From: Halomonas socia
GTDB lineage: Bacteria > Pseudomonadota > Gammaproteobacteria > Pseudomonadales > Halomonadaceae
DNA: 64,000 bases
NCBI RefSeq assembly: GCF_010977575.1
Contig: NZ_CP048812.1
Location: forward strand, 1-64,000
Reading direction: 5' to 3'
The notes beneath the pieces were generated by a model. That model was not told the DNA's origin, ran no database searches, and saw only the letters and a list, made by a program, of their open reading frames with translations. This document shows, piece by piece, positions 15,487 through 24,762 of the stretch; position 1 is the stretch's first letter, and each line of letters starts with the position of its first letter. Both the position numbers and the translations under genes were made by a program.

Positions 15487-16647
15487 ATGAACGACGCGGC
15501 GACGCTGCTGGAGACGCTGGTGGGCTTTCCCACTGTGTCTCGCGACTCCAACCTGGCGCTGATCGAGTGGGTCGAGGCCTATCTCGACGAGTATGGCGTG
15601 CAGCACTGGCGCATCGACAGCGACGACGGCAGCAAGGCCAACCTGCTGGCGCGCATCGGCCCCGCCATCGAGGGCGGCGTGGTGCTGTCAGGGCATACCG
15701 ACGTGGTGCCGGTGGACGGCCAGCCGTGGACCAGCGACCCGTTCATGCTGGTCGACAAGGGCGACGGCCGCCTCTACGGTCGCGGCACCTGCGACATGAA
15801 GGGCTTTATCGCCTGCGCCCTGGCCGAGGTACCGCACTGGGTAACACTCGACCTGCCCAAGCCGATCTACCTGGCGCTCTCCTACGACGAGGAGATCGGC
15901 TGCGTCGGCGCACCGCGCATGATCGAGCGGCTGATGGCTGACCATCCGCGCCCTGCGTCGGTGATCGTCGGCGAGCCCACCTCGATGGCGCCGGTGGTGG
16001 CACAAAAGGGCGCCACCAATCTGCGCACCACCGTGACCGGCCATGCCGCCCACTCCAGTCAGGTCAGCCAGGGCGTCTCGGCGATCCACGTCGCCGCCCG
16101 CTTGGTCACCAGGATCGAGGACGTGATGGGCGAGCTCAAGGCCGAGGGCCGCGTCGATGAGGCTTTCAACGTGGTCCATTCCAGCCTGCATGTCGGCAAG
16201 ATCGCCGGCGGCACGGCGATCAATATCATGGCCCGGGAGTGCAGCTTCGACTGGGAGATCCGCCACCTTCCCCAGGACCATTTCGACGAGTTGCTGGGAC
16301 GCGTCAACGATACCGCCAGCAAGCTCGAGGCCGAGATGCAGCAGCGCGCGCCGCACTCGGGCATCGTCACCGAGACGCTCAACGCCACCGTGCCGGCACT
16401 GGCCGACCGCGACAACGCCGCGGCGCTGACGCTCTGCCACGCCCTGCTAGGTGAGCGTGCGGAAGGCGGCGCCGTGGCCTACGCCACCGAGGCCGGCCAG
16501 TTCCAGCGCGAGGGGCTGTCCACCGTGATCTGCGGCCCCGGCAGCATCAGCCAGGCCCACCAGCCCGACGAGTATATCGATATCGAGCAGCTCGAGGCCG
16601 GCAGCCGCTTCATGCAGGCACTGGGCGAGAAGATGGCCGCGGGCTGA
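15487..16647 (+). CDS. argE: Acetylornithine deacetylase (ArgE-type M20 peptidase)
   Basis: A 386-residue M20-family metallohydrolase. Metal-ligand regions are visible: LSGHTDVVPVDG, the bridging Asp in GRGTCDMKGF, and the Glu pair in YDEEIGCVGAP. The EPT and GGTAINIMA segments and the dimerisation domain (VTGHAAHSSQVSQGVSAIH) fit ArgE rather than DapE. It hydrolyses N-acetyl-L-ornithine to ornithine and acetate in the cytoplasm for arginine synthesis. The ATG at 15487 follows GAGGAAG; the frame continues upstream without a better start. It stands alone; many gammaproteobacteria also use ArgJ, so a scavenging role is possible. Confidence 0.88.
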   Translation: MNDAATLLETLVGFPTVSRDSNLALIEWVEAYLDEYGVQHWRIDSDDGSKANLLARIGPAIEGGVVLSGHTDVVPVDGQPWTSDPFMLVDKGDGRLYGRGTCDMKGFIACALAEVPHWVTLDLPKPIYLALSYDEEIGCVGAPRMIERLMADHPRPASVIVGEPTSMAPVVAQKGATNLRTTVTGHAAHSSQVSQGVSAIHVAARLVTRIEDVMGELKAEGRVDEAFNVVHSSLHVGKIAGGTAINIMARECSFDWEIRHLPQDHFDELLGRVNDTASKLEAEMQQRAPHSGIVTETLNATVPALADRDNAAALTLCHALLGERAEGGAVAYATEAGQFQREGLSTVICGPGSISQAHQPDEYIDIEQLEAGSRFMQALGEKMAAG

Positions 16648-16701
16648 GGCCCGCTGATCGCTACGCTATGCGTTCTCACATGCCCTCCTCATACAGCGCC
16701 T

Positions 16702-17868
16702 TTAGCTCAGGTGTTGACGGAATAGCGCCATCAACTCGCGCTTATCCTCGAAACCAATTCCGGGCAGCTCCGGCAGCGCTACCCGCCCCTCCTCGACCGG
16801 CGCAGAATCGGCAAAACCGCCGAAGGGCGCGAATACCTCGGGGTAGGATTCATTCCCCCCCAGCTTGAGGCCCGCGGCAATGTTCAGCGCAAATTGATGG
16901 CCACCATGGGGAATGCACTGCCGAGGCGACCAGCCGTGGCTGCGCAGCACCTGCAGCGTCCGCAGGTACTCGACCAGACCGTAGCTGAGCGCCGGGTCCA
17001 TCTGCAGGATATCGCGATCGGCGCGCATACCGCCGTAGCGCAGCAGATTGCGTGCATCCTGATGGGAGAAGAGGTTTTCGCCGGTCGCCATCGGCGGGTC
17101 GTAGTGCTCGCCAAGCTGTTGCTGCAGGGCATAATCGAGAGGGTCACCGGCCTCCTCGTACCAGCGCACGCCATAGGGGGCGAGCCCATCGGCAAAGGCC
17201 AGGGCCGTCTTGAGGTCGAAGCGCCCGTTGGCGTCCACCGCCAAACGCGAAGCATCGCCCACCACGTCAATGGCAGCCTCTATACGCTTGAGATCCTCCG
17301 CCAACGGCACACCGCCGATCTTCATCTTGGTGCAGGTGTAGCCCATATCCAGATAGCTACGCATCTCATCCTGAAGGCCCTGTATCTGCTTGCCCGGATA
17401 GTAGTAACCGCCCGCTGCGTAGACCGATACACGCTCATCGGTATTACCATCTCCGTAGCGCTCGGCCAGCAGCCGGGCCAATGGCTTGTTCTCTACCTTG
17501 GCCACGATGTCCCAGATCGCCATATCGATGATACCCACCGCCACGCTGCGCTCGCCGTGACCGCCAGGCTTCTCGTTGGCCATCAACACCGACCAGACCT
17601 TGAAGGGATCCAGATTGCCCCCGCTTTCGTCACGTAGCGCCGCGGGTTCGGCCTCCTGAAGACGCGGCAGGAAGCGCTCGCGAAGCAGTCCGCTCTGAGC
17701 ATAGCGGCCGTTGGAGTTGAAGCCGTAGCCCACCACCTGGCGCCCATCGGCCCAGGCATCGGTGTAAATCGCCACCACCGACACATCCATCTTGGCAAAC
17801 GAGATATAGGCATTGGCGATGTCGGATGCAATCGATACCCTCGCCTCCCGGATATCGGTAATCTTCAT
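16702..17868 (-). CDS. D(-)-tartrate dehydratase-type enolase-superfamily enzyme
   Basis: A 388-residue mandelate-racemase-group enolase-superfamily protein. Much of the sequence matches what I recall of the Bradyrhizobium D(-)-tartrate dehydratase: VVGYGFNSNGRY, NEKPGGHGERSVAVG, YAAGGYYYPGK, MKIGG, LAVDANGRFDL, MATGENLFSHQDARNLLRYGG, and IPHGGHQ. The Lys of MKIGG, the Asp of VDANG, the Glu of YEEAGDPL and the His of PHGGHQ supply the base, metal ligands and acid. It should dehydrate D-tartrate (or a close aldaric acid) to oxaloacetate. It is in one unit with tctC-tctA-tctB, whose importer would supply the substrate. Confidence 0.85.
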   Translation of the reverse strand: MKITDIREARVSIASDIANAYISFAKMDVSVVAIYTDAWADGRQVVGYGFNSNGRYAQSGLLRERFLPRLQEAEPAALRDESGGNLDPFKVWSVLMANEKPGGHGERSVAVGIIDMAIWDIVAKVENKPLARLLAERYGDGNTDERVSVYAAGGYYYPGKQIQGLQDEMRSYLDMGYTCTKMKIGGVPLAEDLKRIEAAIDVVGDASRLAVDANGRFDLKTALAFADGLAPYGVRWYEEAGDPLDYALQQQLGEHYDPPMATGENLFSHQDARNLLRYGGMRADRDILQMDPALSYGLVEYLRTLQVLRSHGWSPRQCIPHGGHQFALNIAAGLKLGGNESYPEVFAPFGGFADSAPVEEGRVALPELPGIGFEDKRELMALFRQHLS

Positions 17869-17877
17869 ATCAGCCTC

Positions 17878-18336
17878 CTAGAACAGTAGCCCGGCGGGCA
17901 AACGCACATTGAGAAGGTGTCGAAAGGTCAGATAGAAGCTGCCGACGATAACGCTAATGATCGGCAGCCAACGCAATAATTGACCTGTCGAAACGGGTCC
18001 TTGGACGCGGGCCAGATACCAGCAGAGCAGGTAGATGGCGATGAAGCTGGTCACCGCAAAACCGAGGATGTCGATCAGCAACCACCAGATGAAAAAGCCC
18101 GCCATCACTACCAGCAGCCGGCGTGGGCTGCCAGTAATCTCCACCTGGCGCTCCTCCGGGCTGAAGAACAGCCCTTTGATCAGCAAGGCGATGGCGATCA
18201 GTGTGGTGATCACCAGAATGGCACGGGGGAAAATGATGCTGAGCCGCCCCAGGTCACTCTGGGGGAACCACAGCAGAGCACAGAACAACAGCCCGAAGCA
18301 CCCTGCCGCGATATCCGTATTGAGCTTGAGGATCAT
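17878..18336 (-). CDS. tctB: Tripartite tricarboxylate transporter small membrane subunit TctB
   Basis: A 152-residue protein with four hydrophobic helices in the pattern of TctB. It follows tctA with an ATGA overlap (18336-18333) and ends 9 bp before the tartrate dehydratase start, so translation is coupled along the unit. Together with TctA it forms the membrane part of a secondary transporter driven by an ion gradient; TctC-type binding proteins deliver the substrate. Sequence conservation in TctB is low, so the call rests on size, topology and gene order. Confidence 0.82.
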   Translation of the reverse strand: MILKLNTDIAAGCFGLLFCALLWFPQSDLGRLSIIFPRAILVITTLIAIALLIKGLFFSPEERQVEITGSPRRLLVVMAGFFIWWLLIDILGFAVTSFIAIYLLCWYLARVQGPVSTGQLLRWLPIISVIVGSFYLTFRHLLNVRLPAGLLF

Positions 18337-19871
18337 GGCTCACCTCGCTTATCCGGTGATGCCTTGTCGAGGCGACCGCTGCGCTGCAGCCAGATCGGGA
18401 CCAGCGCTGTTGCCACCCCCAGTAGCACCATTGCGGCGAGTACCTTCGAAAGGGTATTGCTCAGCAGGCGCAGCCAGGGGAAGGGATCGGTCACCGCGGC
18501 CAGCATGGTCTGTACATATCCCTGCTCGGCGATCCCACCGAGGATAAGCCCCAGCACAATGGGCGCCGCATATATGCCGATCAAACGCAGAAAGTAGCCG
18601 GCACAGCCCAAGGTCAACATGATCGCGACATCGAGCAGGCTATTGCGCAGCGAGAAGGTGCCAAGAATTGTCACCATTGCGATGCACGGCACCATGAAAT
18701 AGTAGGGGGTGCGGATCACTATACGGTGGATCAAGCGAGCGCCCAGCAACCCCACCGGCAGCAGCATCAATGCGGCTAACCCCATGGAGAGGATGAAGCC
18801 GTTGGTAAGCACACCGGTCTCGGTGAAAAGATCGAGACCCGGGCGAAGCCCGTGTAGCAGCAGTACACCGAGGATAATGGCATCCGGCGGCGCGCCGGGA
18901 ATGCCCAAGGTCAGCAGCGGAATCATGCTGCCCGCCACCATCACGTTATTGCTCGATTCAGATGCCACGATACCTTCGACATTCCCCTTGCCGAAGCTCT
19001 CGGGATCCTTGGAGAAGCGGCGTGCCTCGTTGTACGCCACCAGGCTAGTGACATTGCCGCCAGCGCCGGGAATGATGGCAATAATCTGGCCTATCAGGCA
19101 GGATCGAACCAGATTGACGGGTTTCCCGAAAACGGTACGCGCCACTTGGCGAATACTCGCTTCCCGCTTGCCAAAGTCCCCCTCTCGGGGAAGTGCTCCC
19201 TTGCCCTCGGCTGCCATGGTCAACAGCTCGGGAATCACGAACAGGCCAATCAGCGCCACGATCAACTCAATCCCTCCCTGCAAGGGCGGAAAGCCGAACG
19301 TGAAACGCGTCTCGCCACCTACCGGCGAGACCCCTATGGTACTCAACAGCATGCCGATACAGCCTCCCAACATGCCCTTGAGCAACGAGCCACTGGAAAG
19401 GCTTGCCACTAGCGTCAGCCCCAGCATGGCCACCCAGAACATCTCGGCGGGGCCGAAAGCCACCGCCAGTCGAGCGAGCGGCGGCGCTAGAATCAGCAGA
19501 AAGGCCACCCCCACCAAACCACCGACGACAGAAGCTAAAGTGGCCGCAGTAAGTGCCTCAAACGCCTTGCCCTGACGCGCCATGGGATAACCGTCGAAGG
19601 TCGTGGCAATCGATGATGGTGTGCCCGGGGTATTAATGAGGATTGCGGTAAAGGCGCCGCCATAGATCGACCCCATATAGACTGCGCCAAGGGCAATCAG
19701 CCCCTGCAGGGCTTCCATCGAAAAGGTGAACGGCAGCAGCACGGCCAGTGCCATGGTGGCGGTCAACCCCGGCATTGAGCCAATCAGCAGCCCGGCCGAC
19801 ACTCCCACCAGCACCGTAATGACGCTCTCGAAGGTCATCAGCGAGGCTAGCGCCTGTAACAGCATCTCCAT
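18333..19871 (-). CDS. tctA: Tripartite tricarboxylate transporter large membrane subunit TctA
   Basis: A 512-residue protein with about 12 membrane helices. Hallmarks are GLLIGSMPGLTATMALAVLLP, the YMGSIYGGAFTAILINTPGTPSSIATTFDGYPMA block, and the repeat-related second motif GAGGNVTSLVAYNEARRFSKDP plus GIPGAPPDAIILGVLLLHGLRPGP-like sequence near residue 330. It is the permease of the TctABC importer, here most likely for tartrate. The ATG follows GGAGGG. It is separated from the upstream tctC by a 99-bp gap holding a strong hairpin. Confidence 0.93.
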   Translation of the reverse strand: MEMLLQALASLMTFESVITVLVGVSAGLLIGSMPGLTATMALAVLLPFTFSMEALQGLIALGAVYMGSIYGGAFTAILINTPGTPSSIATTFDGYPMARQGKAFEALTAATLASVVGGLVGVAFLLILAPPLARLAVAFGPAEMFWVAMLGLTLVASLSSGSLLKGMLGGCIGMLLSTIGVSPVGGETRFTFGFPPLQGGIELIVALIGLFVIPELLTMAAEGKGALPREGDFGKREASIRQVARTVFGKPVNLVRSCLIGQIIAIIPGAGGNVTSLVAYNEARRFSKDPESFGKGNVEGIVASESSNNVMVAGSMIPLLTLGIPGAPPDAIILGVLLLHGLRPGLDLFTETGVLTNGFILSMGLAALMLLPVGLLGARLIHRIVIRTPYYFMVPCIAMVTILGTFSLRNSLLDVAIMLTLGCAGYFLRLIGIYAAPIVLGLILGGIAEQGYVQTMLAAVTDPFPWLRLLSNTLSKVLAAMVLLGVATALVPIWLQRSGRLDKASPDKRGEP

Positions 19872-19923
19872 TCGTTAACCCTCCGGTTGGCTCCCGACTC
19901 GGGAGGCAGCGGGCGATGACAAA

Positions 19924-19953
19924 CCCGGGTACCGTCAGGTGGCGGTACCCGGG
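19924..19953 (-). terminator. Intercistronic hairpin between tctC and tctA
   Basis: A perfect 11-bp inverted repeat, CCCGGGTACCG and CGGTACCCGGG, with an 8-base loop. There is no U-tract, so it is more likely an mRNA-stabilising or attenuating structure that keeps binding-protein expression above that of the membrane subunits, as in many importer operons, than a full terminator. Confidence 0.65.
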
Positions 19954-19970
19954 ATGGAGGGAAAAGTCGC

Positions 19971-20920
19971 TTATTCTGCTTCTTCGAGAATGGGGCCGTA
20001 AGCCTCGGCGAGCATGTCGATCACATCATCGATCTCATCGCCGGAGATATACTCCATGACGAAACCCAGCGGCTCCTGCTCATCGGTGATCCGCTCGTTA
20101 GCTTCGGCGAAGGCATCGGCCAAGACCTCGACGATCTCGTCGGGAGTGCCCGCTGGCGCAGCAACGCCACGGTATGCACCGCCAACGATGTCATAGCCCT
20201 CTTCCTGGAAGGTGGGCACATCCGGCAAGGCTGGAACGCGCTCCTCGGAGGCCACCGCCAGTACGCGCACGCTATCGTCCATCTGCACGCCGAGCATGGT
20301 GTAGTTGAAGACTCCGGTCACGTGGCCACCCTCCAACGCGCCGGGCAGCGGGCCGGTTCCTGTGAAGGGAATGTAGGTCAGCTCGACATCCGCTTCCTGC
20401 TCGAGGCGCAGCATGTCCAGGTGGTTGGCGCTGTAGGTGCCGCTTCCTCCCAAAGTCACGGTTTCCGGATTGTCGCGGGCATACTCGACCAGGTCATCAA
20501 GGGTCTCGAAGGGGCTGTCAGCCGGTACGATCAGAGCATTTGGCGTGGAGTGGAAGAAGGTGATGATCTCCCAGTCATCGGTGTCGAAACCAGCGTCGGA
20601 ACGTTGGATCGGCTGGCCGATGATGTGCGGGATATTGACCCCGATGATCTCGTAGCCATCCGGTTCGGCGCTGTTCTGGAATTCGCTCCAGGCCACTGCA
20701 CCACCGCCACCCGGCCGGTGAACCACATTGACACTCACGTCGAGGATGTCTTCGAGGATGGGTTCCTGGAAACGGGCGGTGACGTCCGACTCGCCACCGG
20801 GGTCGAAGGGAATAACATAGTCGATGGAGCTGTCGGATAATCGGCTTGGGCACTCGCCACCATACCGATCATGAAAAAAGATGAGACAGCGCCTACCAGC
20901 GTCGTGGTGAGAAGTTTCAT
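19971..20920 (-). pseudogene. tctC: Tripartite tricarboxylate transporter binding protein TctC, frameshifted
   Basis: The start ATG (20920) after GGAG opens a typical Sec signal peptide (MKLLTTTLVGAVSSFFMIGM.. ending ASAQA), but that frame runs out of homology after DYP. The mature protein (SIDYVIPFDPGGESDVTARFQ onward) continues in the next frame and runs intact for about 290 residues to the stop at 19971. Adding one base near 20835-20836 (CC to CCC on the coding strand) restores a single frame. The mature part has the TctC/Bug features: PFDPGG, HRPGGGG, LGGSGTYSANHLD, and a C-terminal LAEAYGPILEEAE helix. Without the extra base no exported binding protein is made. A sequencing error is possible. 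Confidence 0.8.
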
Positions 20921-21089
20921 GGCGTGCTCCATTGATGCTGTTGTGAGTTTGTTGTCTCCGAGTCAGCAGGCCAGCTGTTGTGATTCTTCGGCCCGCCATG
21001 GGCTCTCGTTGGCGTCACACCTTCAAGCTAGCTAAGTTGTAAAAGTTGTCAAATTTCATTAAATAATATTTAAATATCAACAGGTTAAA
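20921..21089 (-). promoter_or_regulatory. AT-rich promoter region upstream of tctC
   Basis: The stretch 21040-21085 is far more AT-rich than its surroundings and includes a perfect 12-bp palindrome ATATTTAAATAT (21066-21077) and a direct repeat GTTGT-AAAA-GTTGT. It lies between the GntR gene and tctC, both on the minus strand. It is the natural place for the operon promoter and a regulator site; no exact -35/-10 pair is claimed. Confidence 0.45.
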
Positions 21090-21815
21090 TCACCCCTCAA
21101 AGACCCTCCGGCGAGAATTCCCGAGGTGTTCGCGCATGCACTGAGTCGCCAGATCGCTGTCACCGGCGAGGATGGCATCGTGGATTCGCTGATGTTCCCG
21201 CTGCACTTCAGGGAGGTGATGACCGGGGTGGCGCTGCCCTAGCCCGCGGGCCAGGCTCTGGCCATAGGTGATCGACTCTTCCAGTGACAGCAAAGTGTCC
21301 GAGAAAAAGCGATTATGGGTCGCACGGGCAATCGCCAAGTGAAACCCGAAATCGGCATCGACCCCCAAGGCATTATCGCGAATGCGCTGTTCGAGTAGTG
21401 CCAACGCGGCAGAGATCTCTCGGCACTCTTCACTGGTGGCATTGAGCGAGGCCAGTCGCGCCGATTCCGCCTCCACGGCAATGCGGAACTCGAAGCAGCG
21501 CTGAATATCGGCCAGGCTTTCCAGGGGAGCGAAGTCAAGCATCGCTCGACTCGGTCGCAACTGCACGAAACTGCCAGCACCACGGTGCGAACGAATCAGG
21601 CCATCCTCTCGCAATCGTGCCAAGGCCTCCCTCACGATGGGCCGTGAGACACGGTGTCGCTTAGCCAATAGTTCTTCGGAAGGAAGCTTCTCGCCTTCCG
21701 CGAACTCGCGCCGAATGATGCGATCGACAATATCGCCATAGACCCGGTCACAAAGCTTGAAGCGACGCCGCCCCGTTCCTTGGAGACCCGTGAGGTCGCG
21801 CTGACTGGAAGTCAT
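21090..21815 (-). CDS. GntR/FadR-family regulator (FCD domain)
   Basis: About 241 residues. The N-terminal winged HTH (FAEGEKLPSEELLAKRHRVSRPIVREALARLREDGLI) is followed by the all-helical FCD ligand-binding domain with the Asp/His metal-binding residues (ADFGFHLAIARATHN, HQRIHDAI, MREHL). The ATG at 21815 follows AGGAGAGGTGACA; the frame is open further upstream without a ribosome-binding site. The position directly upstream of and co-oriented with the tartrate unit makes it its probable repressor, released by tartrate or a derived acid. That role is inferred. Confidence 0.87.
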   Translation of the reverse strand: MTSSQRDLTGLQGTGRRRFKLCDRVYGDIVDRIIRREFAEGEKLPSEELLAKRHRVSRPIVREALARLREDGLIRSHRGAGSFVQLRPSRAMLDFAPLESLADIQRCFEFRIAVEAESARLASLNATSEECREISAALALLEQRIRDNALGVDADFGFHLAIARATHNRFFSDTLLSLEESITYGQSLARGLGQRHPGHHLPEVQREHQRIHDAILAGDSDLATQCMREHLGNSRRRVFEG

Positions 21816-22001
21816 TGTCACCTCTCCTGAACGCTGTATTGCAAAGCTTACTGCAACCAACCTCAACGTGACCAAACCTGCAGAGATGCGGGGAAGTGGT
21901 ACGCCACCAACAGGCACCAGGGCATAAGCGACGCAGACGCAGGAGAAGACAGTGCCAGCGCAGAGGATAGGCGAGAGGTTCGTGGGGCGAGACGGCTGAG
22001 C

Positions 22002-22931
22002 TCAACCCCCCGACCACGCCGGCTCGGCAAGCCCCGGCACGTCGAGAGTAACACTCAGCAAGCTACCCGCCGCCGGCCAGCGCGCCCGGCCCTCGCCGTC
22101 CAGGTGCTGGGTAGCAGTGGTGATATACAGCGTGCGCAGGTCGCGGCCACCGAACGCCGGCATGGTGGGGTGCGGGCACGGCACCTCGATCTCGGCCAGC
22201 AGCTCGCCCTGGGGCGAGAAGCGCACTACGCGGCCACCGTCGTAGAGGGCGCTCCAGTAGCAGCCTTCGCTATCCACCGCGGCACCATCCGGTACCCCCG
22301 GCAGGCCTAGAACGTTCAAGTCGACCCAGGTCTGCGGCGCGCCGGTGGCACCGCTGGCCGCATCGAAGGGGTAGCGCAGGATGCGCCGCGTCAGCGAGTC
22401 GGTGTGGTAGAGCCAGCGTTGGTCGGGGCTGAAGGCCAGGCCGTTGGCGATGCCAAGCTTCGCCTGGCGGCGCACCAACTCGCCACTCTCGAGGCAGTAG
22501 AGCGCCGCCGTGGGGTGGCGCTCCTCGGCGTCGATGGTGCCCACCCAGAAGCGCCCCGCCGGGTCGCAGCGGCCGTCGTTGAAGCGGTTGCCCTGCCCCT
22601 CCTGCCGCTCTTCTCTCCCCTCTTTTTTCCCCTCTTGCTTCCACTCTGGATTGGCCGCCAGGCGTTCGAGCCGGCCGTCGAAGGGTAAGCGCAGCCGCAC
22701 GATTCCCGGGCTCATCGATGCCAGCAGCCCGTCTTCACACAGCGCAATGCAGCCAACCTTCTCCTCCAGCGTGATGGTCTCGGGCGGCGCGCCACTTCCC
22801 GGGTGCCAGGCGTAGATCGTGCCGCGGTTGATATCCACCCAGTAGAGGGTCTGGCGCGCCTCGGACCACAGCGGGCTCTCGCCCAGGCTCATGTCCAGTG
22901 CTAACGCTACCCCAACACGCATATTCGACAT
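22002..22931 (-). CDS. SMP-30/gluconolactonase-family sugar lactonase
   Basis: A 309-residue beta-propeller lactonase. Metal-ligand positions are seen in GESPLW (Glu), NRFNDGRCDPAGRFWVGT (Asn) and PDGAAVDSEGCYW (Asp). In the oxidative pentose pathway it opens pentono-1,4-lactone to the pentonate, directly before the dehydratase encoded just upstream in the same operon (28-bp gap). An unusual Lys/Glu/Gly/Arg-rich stretch of about 16 residues (after ANPEW, bases about 22598-22645) is inserted before the conserved NRFNDG; the family does not normally have it. Cytoplasmic, no signal peptide. Confidence 0.88.
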   Translation of the reverse strand: MSNMRVGVALALDMSLGESPLWSEARQTLYWVDINRGTIYAWHPGSGAPPETITLEEKVGCIALCEDGLLASMSPGIVRLRLPFDGRLERLAANPEWKQEGKKEGREERQEGQGNRFNDGRCDPAGRFWVGTIDAEERHPTAALYCLESGELVRRQAKLGIANGLAFSPDQRWLYHTDSLTRRILRYPFDAASGATGAPQTWVDLNVLGLPGVPDGAAVDSEGCYWSALYDGGRVVRFSPQGELLAEIEVPCPHPTMPAFGGRDLRTLYITTATQHLDGEGRARWPAAGSLLSVTLDVPGLAEPAWSGG

Positions 22932-22958
22932 CTCGTCTTGTCTCCCTTAACCCATCAA

Positions 22959-24758
22959 TCAATGATTGTCCCGCGGTGGGCTGAGCCGCGCCACATCGCG
23001 GTATTTGGTCGCCGGCGCCAGGGTCATGCCACGGTCCAGCGGCTCCACCAGGCTGCGCTGGATCTCCTGCCACGGCGTCTGGTGAGCCGGGTAGCGATAG
23101 CCGCCCTGGGCCTCAAGGCGCTCGCGCCGCGCGGCCAGTTCGGCGTCGTCGACCAGCAGCCGCACCTCGCGCCGGCCCAGGTCGATACGCAGCCGGTCGC
23201 CGTCCTCGAGCAGCGCCAGGCCACCGCCGGTGGCCGCCTCCGGCGCGGCGTTGAGGATCGACGGCGAGCCCGAGGTGCCCGACTGGCGGCCGTCACCGAG
23301 GCACGGCAGCGACTCGGTGCCGGCGCGAATCAGCGCTTCCGGCGGCTGCATGTTGACCACCTCGGCGCCACCGGGGTGACCCACCGGGCCGGCGCCGCGC
23401 ATGACCAGGATGGTGCGCGCGTCGATGCCCAGCGTCGGGTCGTCGATGCGCGCGTGGTAGTCCTCGGAGCCGTCGAACACCACCACCTTGCTCTCGAAGG
23501 CGTTGGGGTCGTCGGGGTCGCTGAGAAAGCGGGCGCGAAAATCCGCCGAGATCACGCTGGTCTTCATCAGCGCCGAGTCGAACAGGTTGCCCTTGAGGTT
23601 GAGGAAGCCGGCGTGGTCGACCAGCGGCTCGGCGTAGCGGCAGATCACCGCGGGATCCTGGATCCCGCGCCCCGCCAGGTTGTCCGCCAGGGTGCGCCCA
23701 TTGACGGTCAGCACGTCGCCGTGCAGCTTGCCGGCGCCGAGCAGCTCGCTCATCACCGCCGGCACGCCACCGGCACGGTGGAACTCTTCGGAGAGATAGG
23801 CGCCTGCCGGCATCACGTTGGCCAGCAGCGGCACCTCATGCCCCAGCCGCTGCCAGTCGTCGTTGCTCAGCTCGACGCCAATATGCCGGGCGATGGCGTT
23901 GATGTGGATCGGCGCGTTGCTGGAGCCGCCCAGCGCCGAGCAGGTGACGATGGCGTTGTCGAACGCCTCGCGGGTCAGCACGTCGCTGGGGCGCAGGTCG
24001 TCCCAGACCATCTCGACGATGCGCTCGCCGGTCTGGTAGGCGACCATGGCGCGCTCCTTGTAGGGCGCCGGAATCATCGCCGAGCCGGGCAGGCTCATGC
24101 CCAGCGCCTCGGCCAGGGAGTTCATGGTCGAGGCGGTGCCCATGGTGTTGCAGTGGCCCACCGAGGGCGCCGAGTCGGTGGCCCGGGCGAGGAACTCGGC
24201 GTAGTCGATATCACCCGCGGCGAGGCGCTTGCGCAGCTCCCAGATGATGGTGCCGGAACCGACCCGCTCCGCCCCACGCCAGCCGTTGAGCATCGGTCCG
24301 CCGGACAGCACGATGGCGGGGATATTGACCGTGGCCGCGGCCATCAGGCTGGCCGGGGTGGTCTTGTCGCAGCCGGTGGTCAGTACCACGCCGTCCAGCG
24401 GGTAGCCGTGCAGCACCTCGACCAGGCCCAGGTAGGCCAGGTTGCGATCCAGCGCCGCGGTGGGGCGGCGCACGTTCTCGTGGATGGGGTGCAGCGGGAA
24501 CTCGAAGGGCACCCCGCCGGCGGCGCGGATACCGTCCTTGACGCGCTTGACCAGCTCGATGTGGTGGCGGTTGCACGGCGTGAGGTCGGAGCCCGACTGG
24601 CAGATGCCGATGATCGGCTTGCCGCCCACCAGCTCATCGAGGGTAATGCCCTGGTTGAGGTAGCGCTCGATGCACAGCGCCGTGGTGCCCGGGTGCTCGG
24701 GGTTATCGAACCAGTAGCGCGAGCGCAGCTGCTCCGGCGTGATCCTTTCGCTTCTCAT
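22959..24758 (-). CDS. IlvD/Edd-family pentonate dehydratase, copy 1 (xylose locus)
   Basis: A 599-residue Fe-S dehydratase that matches, as I recall it, the Rhizobium L-arabinonate dehydratase subgroup: [29 protein letters not shown] (first Cys), [14 protein letters not shown] (second Cys), [20 protein letters not shown] (third Cys), [13 protein letters not shown], and TPWQEIQR. The cysteines hold the 2Fe-2S cluster; the enzyme converts a pentonate to 2-keto-3-deoxypentonate. The start at 24758 lies 4 bases after the GH3 stop codon. Copy 2 at 61027 is identical from ITPEQL to the C-terminus; only the first few residues differ (MRSER here). In this operon D-xylonate is the expected substrate. 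Confidence 0.9.
   Translation of the reverse strand: MRSERITPEQLRSRYWFDNPEHPGTTALCIERYLNQGITLDELVGGKPIIGICQSGSDLTPCNRHHIELVKRVKDGIRAAGGVPFEFPLHPIHENVRRPTAALDRNLAYLGLVEVLHGYPLDGVVLTTGCDKTTPASLMAAATVNIPAIVLSGGPMLNGWRGAERVGSGTIIWELRKRLAAGDIDYAEFLARATDSAPSVGHCNTMGTASTMNSLAEALGMSLPGSAMIPAPYKERAMVAYQTGERIVEMVWDDLRPSDVLTREAFDNAIVTCSALGGSSNAPIHINAIARHIGVELSNDDWQRLGHEVPLLANVMPAGAYLSEEFHRAGGVPAVMSELLGAGKLHGDVLTVNGRTLADNLAGRGIQDPAVICRYAEPLVDHAGFLNLKGNLFDSALMKTSVISADFRARFLSDPDDPNAFESKVVVFDGSEDYHARIDDPTLGIDARTILVMRGAGPVGHPGGAEVVNMQPPEALIRAGTESLPCLGDGRQSGTSGSPSILNAAPEAATGGGLALLEDGDRLRIDLGRREVRLLVDDAELAARRERLEAQGGYRYPAHQTPWQEIQRSLVEPLDRGMTLAPATKYRDVARLSPPRDNH
22966..24746. repeat. 1.78-kb direct repeat, copy 1
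   Basis: Bases 22966-24746 match 61034-62814 (constant offset 38068). The two proteins are identical here, and shadow frames on both strands are identical too, so silent positions agree; the only difference I noticed is T/C at 22977 versus 61045. Homology stops abruptly at both ends, within the first codons and just after the stop codon of the gene. Confidence 0.9.
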
Positions 24759-24762
24759 GTCG

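Noticed and set aside
19924-19953. Considered as a rho-independent terminator of tctC
   Set aside because: The stem is strong but no U-run follows, and tctA and tctB need the same promoter; I kept it as an intercistronic hairpin.
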